A stretch of DNA of 13,588 nucleotides from an uncultured Bacilli bacterium (GTDB lineage: Bacteria; Bacillota_I; Bacilli_A; RF39; UBA660): contig CAKONF010000030.1 in assembly GCA_934097015.1 (NCBI GenBank), positions 1-13,588 of the forward strand, read 5' to 3'. Each line of letters starts with the position of its first letter. Positions within the stretch are counted from its first letter, which is position 1. Made by a program: the position numbers and the translations under genes. Shown here one piece after another: positions 1 through 7,298 of the stretch. The notes beneath the pieces were generated by a model that was not told where the DNA came from, made no database searches, and worked only from the letters and a program-made list of their open reading frames with translations.

Positions 1-275
1 AAGCAAATCAAGAACTAGAAAGTGCAAAAATTGAAGCAAATCAAGAACTAGAAAGTGCAAAAATTGAAGCAAATCAAAAATTAGAGAGTGCTGAAATTGA
101 AGCAAATAAAAGATTAGAAAATGTAGAGCTTGAAGAAGAAAAGATTAAACAAAGTCGAAAAGAACTTGAACAAGAAAAAATATCCTTAGCAAAAGCATTA
201 AAAGCCGAAGGATATCCAACAAATAAAATAACAAAAATTACAAAGTTATCAAAAAACGTTATTATGATGTTATAA
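1..275 (+). CDS. C-terminal part of a coiled-coil protein, possibly Rpn/PD-(D/E)XK transposase-family nuclease tail (5' end outside window)
   Basis: An open frame enters from the left edge (first full codon at 3) and ends at TAA 273-275, giving 90 residues. The first 44 are four tandem 11-residue units (ANQELESAKIE and variants), rich in Glu, Lys and Ala with hydrophobic residues at hendecad spacing, so a long coiled coil is expected. A charged stretch follows (LEEEKIKQSRKELEQEK). The last 28 residues, from SLAKALKAEGY to NVIMML, look like the short helix-turn-helix tail (ALKxEGxPxxKIxKITxLS) seen at the end of Rpn/PD-(D/E)XK transposase-family proteins. The catalytic part is outside the window, so that family name is inference. 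The reading frame itself is clear. Any charged coiled-coil protein with a similar tail is the alternative. Confidence 0.6.
   Translation, partial: ANQELESAKIEANQELESAKIEANQKLESAEIEANKRLENVELEEEKIKQSRKELEQEKISLAKALKAEGYPTNKITKITKLSKNVIMML
3..134 (+). repeat. 33-bp tandem repeat encoding an 11-residue hendecad
   Basis: Units lie at 3-35, 36-68, 69-101 and 102-134. The first two are identical over all 33 bases; the third differs at a few positions and the fourth is more diverged. All keep the reading frame. The gradient from identical to diverged suggests recent duplication at the upstream end, and the array may continue left of the window. Confidence 0.85.
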
Positions 276-300
276 AATAATCACTTATGTGATTTTTTAT
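276..300 (+). terminator. Rho-independent terminator after the left-edge gene
   Basis: A six-pair stem (AATCAC at 279-284 with GTGATT at 289-294) has a TTAT loop and is followed by a run of T to 298, starting directly after the TAA at 273-275. The reverse strand also reads as a hairpin followed by ATTTTAT, so it could help end ysxC transcription coming the other way. Confidence 0.7.
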
Positions 301-341
301 ATTGTAGAAAATAATTATTTCAAAATAAAACATAAAAAGCA

Positions 342-926
342 TTAACTAAGTTTGCTTTCAATCTGTCTATATACTTCTTCTCTACCCTTTTTAGTTATGC
401 TAGAAAACAATACTAAACTATCTTCTTCTTTAATTTTTAAAGTTTCTCTAATAATTTTTTCTTGTTTATCTTTTTGACTAGACTTAACTTTATCATATTT
501 AGTAGCAATTAAACAAACTGGTAAATTATAATATTTTAGATAATCATACATTAAAATATCATTTTCTCCAGGTTTATGTCTAAAATCAATTAACATAAAT
601 ACCATTTTTAAATTATCTCTTTTAGTTAAATACTCTTCAATCATTAAACCAAATTTCTTTTGAGTACTTTTAGATACATTTGCATAGCCATATCCTGGAA
701 CATCAACTAAATAAAAATTATTATTTACTAAATAAAAATTTAATGTTTGTGTTTTTCCTGGCTTACTACTAGTACGAGCAAAGTTTTTTCTAGCAAGAAT
801 AGTATTTATGAAACTACTTTTACCAACATTACTCTTTCCAACTAACAAAAACTCATCTTTCATATCTGTAGGATATTGACTTGTTCTAACTGCAATATTT
901 GTTAAATCCGACGATTCTATTTTCAT
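342..926 (-). CDS. ysxC: Ribosome-biogenesis GTP-binding protein YsxC/EngB
   Basis: TrmE-Era-EngA-EngB family GTPase needed for late assembly of the 50S subunit; cytoplasmic, acting on pre-50S particles. In the 194-residue form the motifs are G1 GKSNVGKS (30-37), G2 KTQT (58-61), G3 DVPGYGYA (75-82, the EngB-type variant of DxxG), G4 TKYD (142-145) and G5 FSS (174-176). Length is normal for the family. An ATG three codons further out (933-935) exists, but the only Shine-Dalgarno-like sequence, GGGTGG, abuts it directly and sits about nine bases before the ATG at 924-926, which is therefore preferred. The gene stands alone: it diverges from recU and faces the left-edge gene tail to tail. A -10/-35 pair lies just upstream. 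Confidence 0.95.
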   Translation of the reverse strand: MKIESSDLTNIAVRTSQYPTDMKDEFLLVGKSNVGKSSFINTILARKNFARTSSKPGKTQTLNFYLVNNNFYLVDVPGYGYANVSKSTQKKFGLMIEEYLTKRDNLKMVFMLIDFRHKPGENDILMYDYLKYYNLPVCLIATKYDKVKSSQKDKQEKIIRETLKIKEEDSLVLFSSITKKGREEVYRQIESKLS

Positions 927-947
927 AATATTCATCCACCCAATATA

Positions 948-976
948 ATTATATAAAATAATGTAAAATAATGCAA
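948..976 (-). promoter_or_regulatory. Candidate promoter for ysxC
   Basis: On the minus strand a perfect TATAAT (948-953) is preceded after 17 bases by TTGCAT (971-976, a partial match to TTGACA). Predicted transcription would start near 941, only about 15 bases before the ATG, leaving room for GGGTGG. AT-rich background makes chance matches common. Confidence 0.35.
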
Positions 977-1039
977 ATTTGTTATTATTTATATAGAATT
1001 TAGAGACTTTATATTATATAATTAAATAAGGTGATGTAT

Positions 1040-1597
1040 GTGTTATATCCTGGAAGTATAAACAAAGAATATAAAAGAAATATATCTCATAAAAATAGAG
1101 GTATGAAATTAGAAAACTTAATAAATTTAACTAATGAATATTATATTAATAATGATATAGCAATAATATATAAAAAACCTACTCCAATATTAGTATGTAA
1201 TGTAGATTATAAAAAAAATAAAATATTAGAAGGATATTATAAAGTACCAAGCACATTAGATTATAATGGAATATATAAAGGTAAATATATAGATTTTGAT
1301 GCAAAAGAAACTTTAAATAAAACTTCATTTCCATTATCTAATCTACACGATCATCAATTATTACATATAAAAAGAATTATTAATCATGGAGGAATAAGTT
1401 TTTTAATAATTAAAATTAATAGTTTATATTACTTATTAGATGGTAAAGATATTATTGATTTTATTTTAAAAAATGATAGAAAAAGTATTCCGTATAGTTA
1501 TATAAAAGAAAAAGGATATATTATAAAAGAAGGTATAACACCAGCACTTGATTATATTAAAGTAATTGAAGAAGTTTATTTTAAGGAGGATGTATAA
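1040..1597 (+). CDS. recU: Holliday junction resolvase RecU
   Basis: RecU cleaves four-way DNA junctions in recombination and chromosome segregation of Gram-positive bacteria. The family signature runs throughout: NRGM near the N-terminus, then KKPTPI, the DYNGIYKGKYIDF block, AKETLNKTSFPL, HDHQ, RKSIP and a C-terminal DYIKVIEEVYF. With the GTG at 1040 as start (185 residues), PD-(D/E)XK positions are D74, D87 and K89. The second acid is Asp where the Bacillus protein has Glu (FEAKE becomes FDAKE). Start choice: AAGGTGAT at 1028-1035 is well spaced for this GTG, and the resulting MLYPG start matches the family's short MIxYPxG beginning; GTG 1031 and ATG 1034 overlap that site. The stop overlaps the next gene's ATG by one base. 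The recU-PBP pair is a known Bacillota operon, linking recombination with wall synthesis. Confidence 0.93.
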   Translation: MLYPGSINKEYKRNISHKNRGMKLENLINLTNEYYINNDIAIIYKKPTPILVCNVDYKKNKILEGYYKVPSTLDYNGIYKGKYIDFDAKETLNKTSFPLSNLHDHQLLHIKRIINHGGISFLIIKINSLYYLLDGKDIIDFILKNDRKSIPYSYIKEKGYIIKEGITPALDYIKVIEEVYFKEDV

Positions 1598-4461
1598 TGA
1601 AAAAAACAACTTATACAAAGAAAGATAAAGTAAAAATGCCTAAAAAAAATAAGATTGAAAAAAAGAAAAAAGAAATAGAAAAGTTAGAAAATGAAAAATT
1701 AGATTTAACTAACATTTATAAATATAAAGGTAAAGAAAGAACAAAGGCAAAAATTAGAAATAATGCTAAAGTAGCTAAATTTGAAGCTAATAAGTTAAAA
1801 TTAAAATATAAAAAAGGTACTTTAGGACAAAGATTATTAATTTTATTTATGTTATTTTTAATATTTTGTTTAACTATTGGAATCATATTTACTTTATATA
1901 TAATAATTAATTCACCAAAATTTGATACAAGTAATTTATATAGTAAAGAATCAAGTGTTTTATTAGATAAAAACGGTAATGAATTTGCTCGACTTGGAAC
2001 TGAAAACAGAGAACTAGTTAATTATGAAGAATTACCTCAAGTATTAATTGATGCTATAGTTGCAACAGAAGACTCAAGATATTTCCAACATAATGGTATT
2101 GACTTAGCAAGATTTTCAAAAGCCGTTGCAGGACAACTTGTAGGACACTCTAATGCTGGTGGTGGTTCTACTTTAACAATGCAAGTTGTAAAAAATGCTT
2201 ATTCTGATAAATCAAGAAGTGGCATTAAAGGAATCATTAGAAAATTTACTGATATTTATATGTCGGTATTCAAAGTAGAAAAAACATATACAAAAGAACA
2301 AATTTTAGAGTTTTATGTCAATATGCCTTATTTAGGAAGTGGTGCATACGGTGTAGAACAAGCCAGTCAAAAATATTTCAATAAAAGTTCTAGTGAATTA
2401 TCATTAGTTGAAGCAGCTACTATCGCTGGCCTATTCCAAGCACCAGACGCATATGATCCATATAGTCATCCTAAAACTGCTGAATCAAGACGTAATTTAG
2501 TATTAAATTTAATGTACAGACATGGTTATATAAATAAAGAAGAAAGAGATATTGCAAGAAGCATTCCTCTTGAAAATACTTTAGTTTCAACGGGAAAAAC
2601 AGTTAATAAATATCAAGGATTTATAGACACTGTTGTTAAAGAAGTTATTAATAGAACTGGAAATGATCCAGCAACTACATCAATGACTATATACACTACC
2701 CTAGATCCAGAAAAACAAGATGTAATTGAAGGTATATATAATGGTGATGGATATACTTGGAAGAATGATAAAGTGCAAGCCGCAATGGCTGTTATAGATG
2801 TTAAAGATGGTAGCATTACTGCTATAGGTGCTGGTAGAAACAAAAAATCTGAACGTAGTTATAATTACGCAACGATGATTAAAAGACATCCAGGAAGTAC
2901 CGCAAAACCTATTTTTGATTATGGTCCTGCTTTTGAATATTTAAATTGGTCTCCAGGAAATACAGTAGTTGATGATACTTATACTTATAGTGGTGGCGGA
3001 AGTATTAAAAACTGGGATAATAGCTACAAAGGTGTTATGACCGCACGTGTTGCACTTGCATCAAGTAGAAATATTCCTGCCCTATATACTTTCCAACAAT
3101 TAAGTCAAGATCAAATAAAAGAATTTGTAACGAATCTAGGAATAACACCTCAATACGAAAATGGTTATATTAATGAATCACATAGTATTGGAGGATTCGA
3201 TGGTGTTAATCCATTACAAATGGCTGCAGCATATGCAACATTTGCAAGAGGTGGTACATACATAGAGCCATATAGTTTTACAAAAATAGAATATACAAAT
3301 TCCGGTGAAACATTTACTGTTAAACCTAAAAAAGTTAAAGCAATGGAAGAATCTACTGCTTACATGATAAATATGGTACTAAAATATGCTGTAACGAGTA
3401 ATAATGTTTCTACAGGTACAGTAAGTGGAACAGACGTAGCTAGTAAGACTGGTACATCTACAGTAGATTCAGCTTTCAAAAAAGCAAAAGGAATTACAGG
3501 AAATATTATAGGTGACTCATGGCAATTAACATATTCACCTGATTATTGTATCTCACTTTGGTATGGTTATGATGAAATCACTAAAGAATATTATTTATCA
3601 AATAGTGAAGGTTCATCACAAAGACGTGCTATAAGTAAAATACTAGGAAGTAAAATATTAAAATCAAATTCTGTTTGGGAAAAACCAACTAGCATAGTAT
3701 CAGCAGAAGTTGAAATAGGAACAGATCCATTAGAATTAGCAAGTCCAGCAACTCCAGAAAATTTAAGATCAACAGAAATGTTTAAAAAAGGATCTGCACC
3801 AACAGAAACATCTACAACATTTAGTACATTAGATAAAGTCAGCAATCTAAACTATACAAATACTGATACAGGAATTACAATTACATGGAAGGGTATTGCT
3901 ACACCAAAAGCATTAGATGCAGAATTCTTAAAAGAAAAGTTTGCAAATAATGTATACAAATATTGGGGTGACAAATATTTAAACTATACTATATCTAGAA
4001 ATAATGAAATATTAGGTAATGTTGGTTATGCAATTTATTTAAATGGAACATATTTAACAACTACAACAGATACAAAATATACATATAATGGAATTATATT
4101 AGATAAAGCTGAAATAACAGTTAAAACAACTTATACGAATTACAACGGATGTGATTCTGAAGGAGTCAGTATTGAAGTTAAACCATCAAACAATATTCCA
4201 GAAACAACTACAAAACCAATAACTCCATCAGAAAATAATGATTTTGAAATAAGAATTAATGGAAGTAATTCAATGACAGAAAGTGATTATAGAACGCTAA
4301 AAAATTCTGGAACATTAATTACTGTAGTTGATAAAGATGGAAAAACTGTACCAAATGATAACGTGGCAATTGAATATATAGAAGATAGCAAGCAAATAAT
4401 TATTAATGTAAAATATCAAGGAAAAACAAAAAGTAAGTCTATTAATATAGTTAATGATTAA
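1597..4461 (+). CDS. ponA: Class A penicillin-binding protein (bifunctional glycosyltransferase/transpeptidase, PBP1A/PonA type)
   Basis: Polymerises lipid II and cross-links peptidoglycan outside the membrane. Order: Lys-rich cytoplasmic tail (1-78), one membrane helix (about 80-104), GT51 domain with ATEDSRYFQHNGID (156-169, catalytic E158) and GGSTLTMQ (189-196), then the transpeptidase with STAK (S434, K437), SRN (490-492) and KTGT (617-620). In the RKxxE motif the usual Glu is D219 (RKFTDIYM). The C-terminus adds a fibronectin type III-like domain (about 740-865), a Thr/Pro-rich linker (866-880) and a small beta-rich Ig-like domain (881-954), making it, at 954 residues, longer than typical PonA. 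AAGGAGG at 1583-1589, inside the end of recU, is spaced seven bases before the ATG, so the two genes are coupled. A strong terminator follows. Confidence 0.95.
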   Translation: MKKTTYTKKDKVKMPKKNKIEKKKKEIEKLENEKLDLTNIYKYKGKERTKAKIRNNAKVAKFEANKLKLKYKKGTLGQRLLILFMLFLIFCLTIGIIFTLYIIINSPKFDTSNLYSKESSVLLDKNGNEFARLGTENRELVNYEELPQVLIDAIVATEDSRYFQHNGIDLARFSKAVAGQLVGHSNAGGGSTLTMQVVKNAYSDKSRSGIKGIIRKFTDIYMSVFKVEKTYTKEQILEFYVNMPYLGSGAYGVEQASQKYFNKSSSELSLVEAATIAGLFQAPDAYDPYSHPKTAESRRNLVLNLMYRHGYINKEERDIARSIPLENTLVSTGKTVNKYQGFIDTVVKEVINRTGNDPATTSMTIYTTLDPEKQDVIEGIYNGDGYTWKNDKVQAAMAVIDVKDGSITAIGAGRNKKSERSYNYATMIKRHPGSTAKPIFDYGPAFEYLNWSPGNTVVDDTYTYSGGGSIKNWDNSYKGVMTARVALASSRNIPALYTFQQLSQDQIKEFVTNLGITPQYENGYINESHSIGGFDGVNPLQMAAAYATFARGGTYIEPYSFTKIEYTNSGETFTVKPKKVKAMEESTAYMINMVLKYAVTSNNVSTGTVSGTDVASKTGTSTVDSAFKKAKGITGNIIGDSWQLTYSPDYCISLWYGYDEITKEYYLSNSEGSSQRRAISKILGSKILKSNSVWEKPTSIVSAEVEIGTDPLELASPATPENLRSTEMFKKGSAPTETSTTFSTLDKVSNLNYTNTDTGITITWKGIATPKALDAEFLKEKFANNVYKYWGDKYLNYTISRNNEILGNVGYAIYLNGTYLTTTTDTKYTYNGIILDKAEITVKTTYTNYNGCDSEGVSIEVKPSNNIPETTTKPITPSENNDFEIRINGSNSMTESDYRTLKNSGTLITVVDKDGKTVPNDNVAIEYIEDSKQIIINVKYQGKTKSKSINIVND

Positions 4462-4487
4462 ACAAACAGTAAAATGTTTGTTTTTTT
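4461..4487 (+). terminator. Rho-independent terminator after the recU-PBP operon
   Basis: An eight-pair stem, AACAAACA (4461-4468) with TGTTTGTT (4475-4482), has a six-base loop and runs into TTTTTTT (4481-4487). It overlaps the last base of the PBP stop codon. It sits between convergent genes; on the reverse strand the hairpin is followed only by TTTAAT, so termination of ylxM there is weaker. Confidence 0.85.
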
Positions 4488-4507
4488 AGTCAAAAAAAAT
4501 ATATCAA

Positions 4508-4792
4508 TTAGATATATTCTATGATACTATCAAGTATTTCTTTATCTTTTATTATTCTTCTTATATTTATACTATTACTATATAAGTTTAATTTATCTTC
4601 ATAATAATCAAGTTTATCTTTTATTATTTTTATTTGTTTGCTAACAGCATTTTTAGAAACATTATCATTTATAGCAATCTCTTCCATTGTTAAATTATCA
4701 TAATAATAATCAATAAAATATTCTTGTTGTTTTGAAGTTAATAAATTTTTATAATATTCAAATAATGTTATTAAATAATCTCTCTCTTCCAT
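4508..4792 (-). CDS. ylxM: YlxM/p13 family helix-turn-helix protein associated with the signal recognition particle genes
   Basis: Small helical protein of 94 residues. The segment at about 33-60 (DNLTMEEIAINDNVSKNAVSKQI) is a sigma-70 region 4-like helix-turn-helix, the hallmark of UPF0122/YlxM. YlxM proteins are encoded with ftsY and ffh, and work on Streptococcus linked YlxM to signal recognition particle function rather than classical transcription control. Here its ATG overlaps the ftsY stop by one base, with AAGGAT about ten bases upstream inside ftsY, so translation is coupled. It is the last gene of the leftward train; ffh, which usually follows, is absent and the convergent PBP gene takes its place. 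Confidence 0.85.
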   Translation of the reverse strand: MEERDYLITLFEYYKNLLTSKQQEYFIDYYYDNLTMEEIAINDNVSKNAVSKQIKIIKDKLDYYEDKLNLYSNSINIRRIIKDKEILDSIIEYI

Positions 4793-5763
4793 TACATCAT
4801 ATCCTTAAATAATCCATAAATATATTCTTCAATATCAAATGATTTAAGATCATCTAATCCCTCTCCTAAACCTATAAATTTAACTGGTATACCAACACTT
4901 TCTTTAATTGCAAGAACAATACCACCTTTTGCAGTACCATCTAATTTAGTTAATACTATACCAGTAATATTAGTTATACTTTTAAAACTTTCTGCTTGTA
5001 AAATACCATTTTGTCCTGTTGTAGCATCTATTATAAGTAAAGTCTCATGAGGTGCATTAGGTATTAACTTTCCTATAACTTTATTCACTTTCTCAAGTTC
5101 ATTCATTAAATTAACTTTATTTTGAAGTCTACCAGCAGTATCTATTAATACTATATCAGCATTTTCTTTTTTTGCAATTTCTAAACCTTCATAAACTACA
5201 CCAGCTGGATCAATTTTCTCTTTTCCAAAGAACAATGAATTAGTTCTATCTGCCCATATTTTAAGTTGTTCTACCGCTCCAGCTCTAAAAGTATCTCCTG
5301 CAATAAGCATAACTTTTTTACCTTCTTTATTATATTTGCTTGCAAGTTTACCAATTGTTGTAGTTTTCCCTACTCCGTTAACACCAACAAATAAAAGTAC
5401 TGTAGGTCCATCTTGACTCATATTTATTTTATCAGTAATACTTTCTCCTTCAACATATATCATAAATAATTCATCAACAATTACTTCTTTTAAAAATTCT
5501 GTATCAGTAATGTTTTCGTGTTTTACACGTTTCTTTAATCTTTCCAAAAATTCAAATACAGTTTTTACACCAATATCAGCTTTTATAAGTAAACTTTCTA
5601 ATTCATCAAAATATTCATCATTAACTTTGGTATATTTTATTCCTAATAAATTAAGTTCATTTACAAACTCTTTCCTTGTTTTTTCTAAACCTTTATCATA
5701 TACTTCAATATCTTTCTTTTCTTCTTTTTTAAATACATTTTTAAATTTATCAAATAATCCCAT
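4792..5763 (-). CDS. ftsY: Signal recognition particle receptor FtsY
   Basis: SRP GTPase that docks ribosome-Ffh complexes at the membrane for co-translational insertion. In 323 residues it has a short N-terminal region with Lys/Glu-rich start (1-30), a helical N domain (about 25-105) and the NG GTPase: GVNGVGKT (127-134), DTFRAGA (157-163), DTAGR (208-212), TKLDGTAKGG (272-281) and GLGE (298-301). The acidic A domain of E. coli FtsY is missing, as is usual in Bacillota; membrane contact probably comes from the amphipathic N-terminus MGLFDKFKNVFKK. The ATG lies one base beyond the rnhB stop, and AAAGGAG forming the last codons of rnhB serves as its ribosome binding site. Confidence 0.97.
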   Translation of the reverse strand: MGLFDKFKNVFKKEEKKDIEVYDKGLEKTRKEFVNELNLLGIKYTKVNDEYFDELESLLIKADIGVKTVFEFLERLKKRVKHENITDTEFLKEVIVDELFMIYVEGESITDKINMSQDGPTVLLFVGVNGVGKTTTIGKLASKYNKEGKKVMLIAGDTFRAGAVEQLKIWADRTNSLFFGKEKIDPAGVVYEGLEIAKKENADIVLIDTAGRLQNKVNLMNELEKVNKVIGKLIPNAPHETLLIIDATTGQNGILQAESFKSITNITGIVLTKLDGTAKGGIVLAIKESVGIPVKFIGLGEGLDDLKSFDIEEYIYGLFKDMM

Positions 5764-5764
5764 A

Positions 5765-6394
5765 TTATTTCTCCTTTACCATATCTTTTATTGGTGCATA
5801 ACTTTTTCTATATCCTGGAATTAAACCATATTCACGAATTGCTTCTATATGTTTTTTAGTTGGATAACCTTTATGACTTCCAAAACCATACATAGGATAT
5901 TTTTTATCTAACTCATACAACATACTATCTCTTGAAACTTTAGCAATTACACTTGCAGCAGCTATACTTTCACTTTTGGCATCTCCTTTTATTATACTTA
6001 ATGTTGGTATATCAATATCAAGTGGCATTGCATCAATGAGTACATATTCTGGTTTAATTTTTAAATTATTTATAGCATCTTTCATAGCTAGTTTAGTTGC
6101 CTCGTAAATATTCACTTCATCTATCTTATCCTCATAAATAATACCTATACCAATTGCAATAGCATCTCTATAAATAATTTCATAAAATTCATTACGTTTT
6201 TTTTCACTTAATTTTTTAGAATCTGTCAAACCTTTTAATTTATAATTTTCTGGAAGAATAACGGCTGCAGCAACAACAGGACCATAAAGTGGCCCACGCC
6301 CTACTTCATCTACCCCAGCAATTAATTTAATTCCTTTACTATATAAATCCTTTTCATATTGTAATAAATCTATATTATCTTCTTTTATTGCCAT
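5765..6394 (-). CDS. rnhB: Ribonuclease HII
   Basis: Removes RNA from RNA:DNA hybrids and nicks at ribonucleotides misincorporated in DNA. With the ATG at 6392-6394 (209 residues) the D-E-D-D metal site is D29 and E30 in GVDEVGRGP, D121 in IDAMP and D138 in IKGDAKS, followed by SIAAASVIAKVSRD and the type II C-terminal segment YGFGSHKGYPT. The frame is open back to an ATG at 6427, but AAGGT seven bases before the 6394 start and the family N-terminus favour the inner one. It overlaps the 3' end of the upstream unknown gene by 20 bases. In Bacillus rnhB directly follows rbgA; here one extra gene sits between them. Confidence 0.96.
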   Translation of the reverse strand: MAIKEDNIDLLQYEKDLYSKGIKLIAGVDEVGRGPLYGPVVAAAVILPENYKLKGLTDSKKLSEKKRNEFYEIIYRDAIAIGIGIIYEDKIDEVNIYEATKLAMKDAINNLKIKPEYVLIDAMPLDIDIPTLSIIKGDAKSESIAAASVIAKVSRDSMLYELDKKYPMYGFGSHKGYPTKKHIEAIREYGLIPGYRKSYAPIKDMVKEK

Positions 6395-7298
6395 TAAATT
6401 TACCTTCTTCATCTTTCGTATAGCCATTATTTAATTGAGAATTTATTCCACCTCTTACTAAACCATCTTTCTTTGCATTTTGAAGCCATAATTCGATTTC
6501 TTGATATTCTAATTCTGAAACATAATCTTTTGCTTCTTTCAAATATCTCTGTATAGAACTTGTAGGAATATGTACTAACTCGGACAATTCTCTTATATTA
6601 GATACTTTATAATAATTATTTAAAACAATATTTATTTTTTTATGTTTAGACATTTTGCTATTAAATGAAACATTAGTATTTATTTTTTCTTGTTTTAATT
6701 TATCTATAAAATCATAATCTACTGGATATATTTTACAAAGTTGTTCTAAAGTTTTAAAATTATTTAAAATTCTAGAATCAATTTTATAATAAGTATTTCT
6801 TACTAAAGATTTAATAAAAGTAGTGTATGCTTCTCTAGCTAAATTACTATAACACATTTCTCTATTAGACAACTTAGTAAGAACATATCTTACGTACATT
6901 TCTTCTAGTGATATCTTAATTCTTTTTGAATCATTTAACAAAATATTTTTTCTTACTGTATTTTCTTCATTTTCTAAAACACTTAATAAAATATATTTAT
7001 CTAAAAAATTTGCATCAAAAAATAAATCTACAAATGAATAATTGTTTTTAAATGCTTCAATTATATCTTTTTTACTTAAGCCTATATTATCAAAAAAATT
7101 AATCATGTTATCAACTGCAATTTCAAATTCTTCAACACTGTGTCTTAAAATACTAGAATTTTTATTATGTATTAAATTATTTGTAAACTTAACACAAAAA
7201 TCAATAAATTCTTCTTTATTCATATAATTTCCAAGTTCTAATTTACTAATTAAAACTCTTCTTATTAATTTTGTTTTTAACTCTGTTTCAGCTTTCAT
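6375..7298 (-). CDS. Unrecognised helical protein with a C-terminal helix-turn-helix-like segment
   Basis: I do not recognise a family. The 307-residue product (ATG at 7298; AGGATGAG just upstream; a GTG at 7304 is less well placed) looks almost wholly alpha-helical with no signal peptide or membrane segment. The segment at about 231-254 (VSNIRELSELVHIPTSSIQRYL) reads as a helix-turn-helix of the ELSxxxxIPxSSIQRYL type. The C-terminal 30 residues are Gly/Asn/Lys-rich and polar (GLVRGGINSQLNNGY). A stretch near 65-110 (FFDNIGLSKKDIIEAFKNN) superficially resembles short helical repeats such as mTERF, without firm support. It overlaps rbgA by 11 bases and rnhB by 20, so it is co-translated with both. 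DNA or RNA binding is the most one can infer. Confidence 0.75.
   Translation of the reverse strand: MKAETELKTKLIRRVLISKLELGNYMNKEEFIDFCVKFTNNLIHNKNSSILRHSVEEFEIAVDNMINFFDNIGLSKKDIIEAFKNNYSFVDLFFDANFLDKYILLSVLENEENTVRKNILLNDSKRIKISLEEMYVRYVLTKLSNREMCYSNLAREAYTTFIKSLVRNTYYKIDSRILNNFKTLEQLCKIYPVDYDFIDKLKQEKINTNVSFNSKMSKHKKINIVLNNYYKVSNIRELSELVHIPTSSIQRYLKEAKDYVSELEYQEIELWLQNAKKDGLVRGGINSQLNNGYTKDEEGKFNGNKRR

Noticed and set aside
1..134. CRISPR-like array at the left edge
   Set aside because: The 33-base units are contiguous without spacers, stay in frame and encode a coiled coil.
988..1022. Possible recU promoter: TTTATA (988-993) with TATATT (1010-1015), or TATAAT at 1017-1022
   Set aside because: The first pair has weak matches and a 16-base gap; the second places the start of transcription inside the ribosome binding site with no -35. 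In DNA this AT-rich such matches are expected by chance.
5510..5824. 104-codon plus-strand frame opposite ftsY and rnhB
   Set aside because: Fully antisense to two clear genes, Phe/Ser-rich, no plausible start signal.
7288..7290. Mollicute-type code with TGA as Trp
   Set aside because: TGA ends rbgA at the normal family length, and Trp residues across the window are encoded by TGG.
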